Source of the DNA: Sediminibacterium sp.
GTDB lineage: Bacteria; Bacteroidota; Bacteroidia; Chitinophagales; Chitinophagaceae
Assembly (NCBI GenBank): GCA_023256555.1
Contig: JALRFB010000035.1
Span: forward strand, 1 to 8,034
Length of the DNA stretch: 8,034 nt
Reading direction: 5' to 3'
Shown here: positions 7,736-8,034 of the stretch, piece by piece
How the letters are laid out: the number at the start of each line of letters is the position of its first letter
How positions within the stretch are numbered: the stretch's first letter is position 1
The notes under the pieces: model-generated
Seen by the model: the letters and a program-made list of their open reading frames with translations, nothing else
What the model was told of the DNA's origin: nothing
Databases searched by the model: none
Translations under genes and position numbers: made by a program

Positions 7736-7760
7736 AAATTAATCATTTATTCATTAATTT
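7736..7760. promoter_or_regulatory. Inverted repeat at the midpoint of the divergent spacer (candidate operator)
   Basis: AAATTAAT at 7736-7743 and ATTAATTT at 7753-7760 form perfect eight-base arms around a nine-base spacer. The centre (7748) falls almost exactly midway between the start codons of the two divergent genes (7702 and 7792). The surrounding spacer is extremely AT-rich, so chance is a serious alternative. I found no exact TAnnTTTG promoter element in this spacer on either strand. Confidence 0.22.
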
Positions 7761-7791
7761 TAATAAACTATTTTAATATAAATTTTTACAA

Positions 7792-8034
7792 ATGAAATAT
7801 TTTATCAAAATTTTATACTTTTCCCTTTTAACATTTACATCAGTTCAAGCTCAAGATACTTTATTTAATAAAGTTACTTCTATAGAGTTAAAGACAAGTA
7901 CTGGAAATATTTATGGAACCTTGATGACTCCTTCTAGTTTTAAAGGAAAGATTCCTGTAGCATTAATTATAGCAGGTTCTGGTCCAACAGATAGAGATGG
8001 GAATAATGCAATGATGAAGAATAATTCTTTAAAA
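7792..8034 (+). CDS. Exported alpha/beta hydrolase (3' partial)
   Basis: The first 81 codons of a gene that runs off the window. The ATG at 7792 follows an AT-rich leader and opens a signal peptide (residues 1-20, ending SVQA before QD). After it come IELKTSTGNIYGTLMTP (31-47) and the strand VALIIAGSGPTDRDGN (56-71). The GSGPTDRDGN turn is the oxyanion-hole loop typical of exported alpha/beta hydrolases of the serine aminopeptidase/dienelactone hydrolase-like type, and the following KNNSLK fits the usual helix that precedes a K-x-L-A segment. The catalytic Ser, Asp and His would be downstream and are not visible, so activity cannot be judged. Relatives hydrolyse esters or peptides; the substrate is unknown. 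It is divergent from the small exported-protein gene across an 89-base spacer. Confidence 0.88.
   Translation, partial: MKYFIKILYFSLLTFTSVQAQDTLFNKVTSIELKTSTGNIYGTLMTPSSFKGKIPVALIIAGSGPTDRDGNNAMMKNNSLK

Noticed and set aside
1..8034. Mobile elements, CRISPR, tRNA/rRNA, phage or defence genes
   Set aside because: No transposase or integrase motifs, terminal repeats, regularly spaced repeats, tRNA-like cloverleaf sequences or nuclease/defence domains were seen; every gene is an ordinary envelope or secreted protein type.

Overview
The window looks like chromosomal DNA from a member of the Bacteroidota. The DNA is AT-rich (roughly one third G+C by eye), Shine-Dalgarno sequences are absent, and most exported proteins have signal peptides ending in A-Q. 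The clearest marker is a type IX secretion system (T9SS) cargo with a gliding-motility-type C-terminal sorting domain next to a PorP/SprF-family gene. A Chitinophagia-like or related lineage is plausible, but the sequence alone does not fix it.

Layout: (1) 1-3779 (+) is the 3' part of a giant surface protein. It has an IgGFc-binding-like N-terminal domain, eight cysteine-paired Ig/PKD-like modules and a T9SS type B sorting domain; its true start lies before the window. (2) 3779-4780 (+) is a PorP/SprF-family outer-membrane protein that overlaps the cargo gene by one base, so the two form a cargo/partner operon. (3) 4777-6048 (-) is an exported metal-dependent amidohydrolase, convergent with the PorP/SprF gene and overlapping it by four bases. 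(4) 6134-7165 (+) is an exported protein that joins a DUF3472-like region to an FKBP-type peptidyl-prolyl isomerase domain. (5) 7184-7702 (-) is a small exported protein of unknown function, possibly lipocalin-like. (6) 7792 to the window end (+) is the start of an exported alpha/beta hydrolase.

The genes alternate in direction: convergent at about 4780 and 7175, divergent at about 6090 and 7747. Both divergent spacers (85 and 89 bases) are AT-rich and contain small perfect inverted repeats. No gene-free stretch exceeds 100 bases. I see no tRNA, rRNA, CRISPR array, insertion sequence, or convincing intrinsic terminator.

Functionally, the first two genes belong together: the PorP/SprF-like protein is expected to help export or anchor the adhesin-like cargo through the T9SS. 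The other four look like independent housekeeping or accessory envelope genes; what they share is export, not an obvious pathway. I found no sign of a defence system, mobile element or novel multi-gene system. The most unusual items are the DUF3472-like/FKBP fusion and the regular C-W-C module series in the large surface protein.
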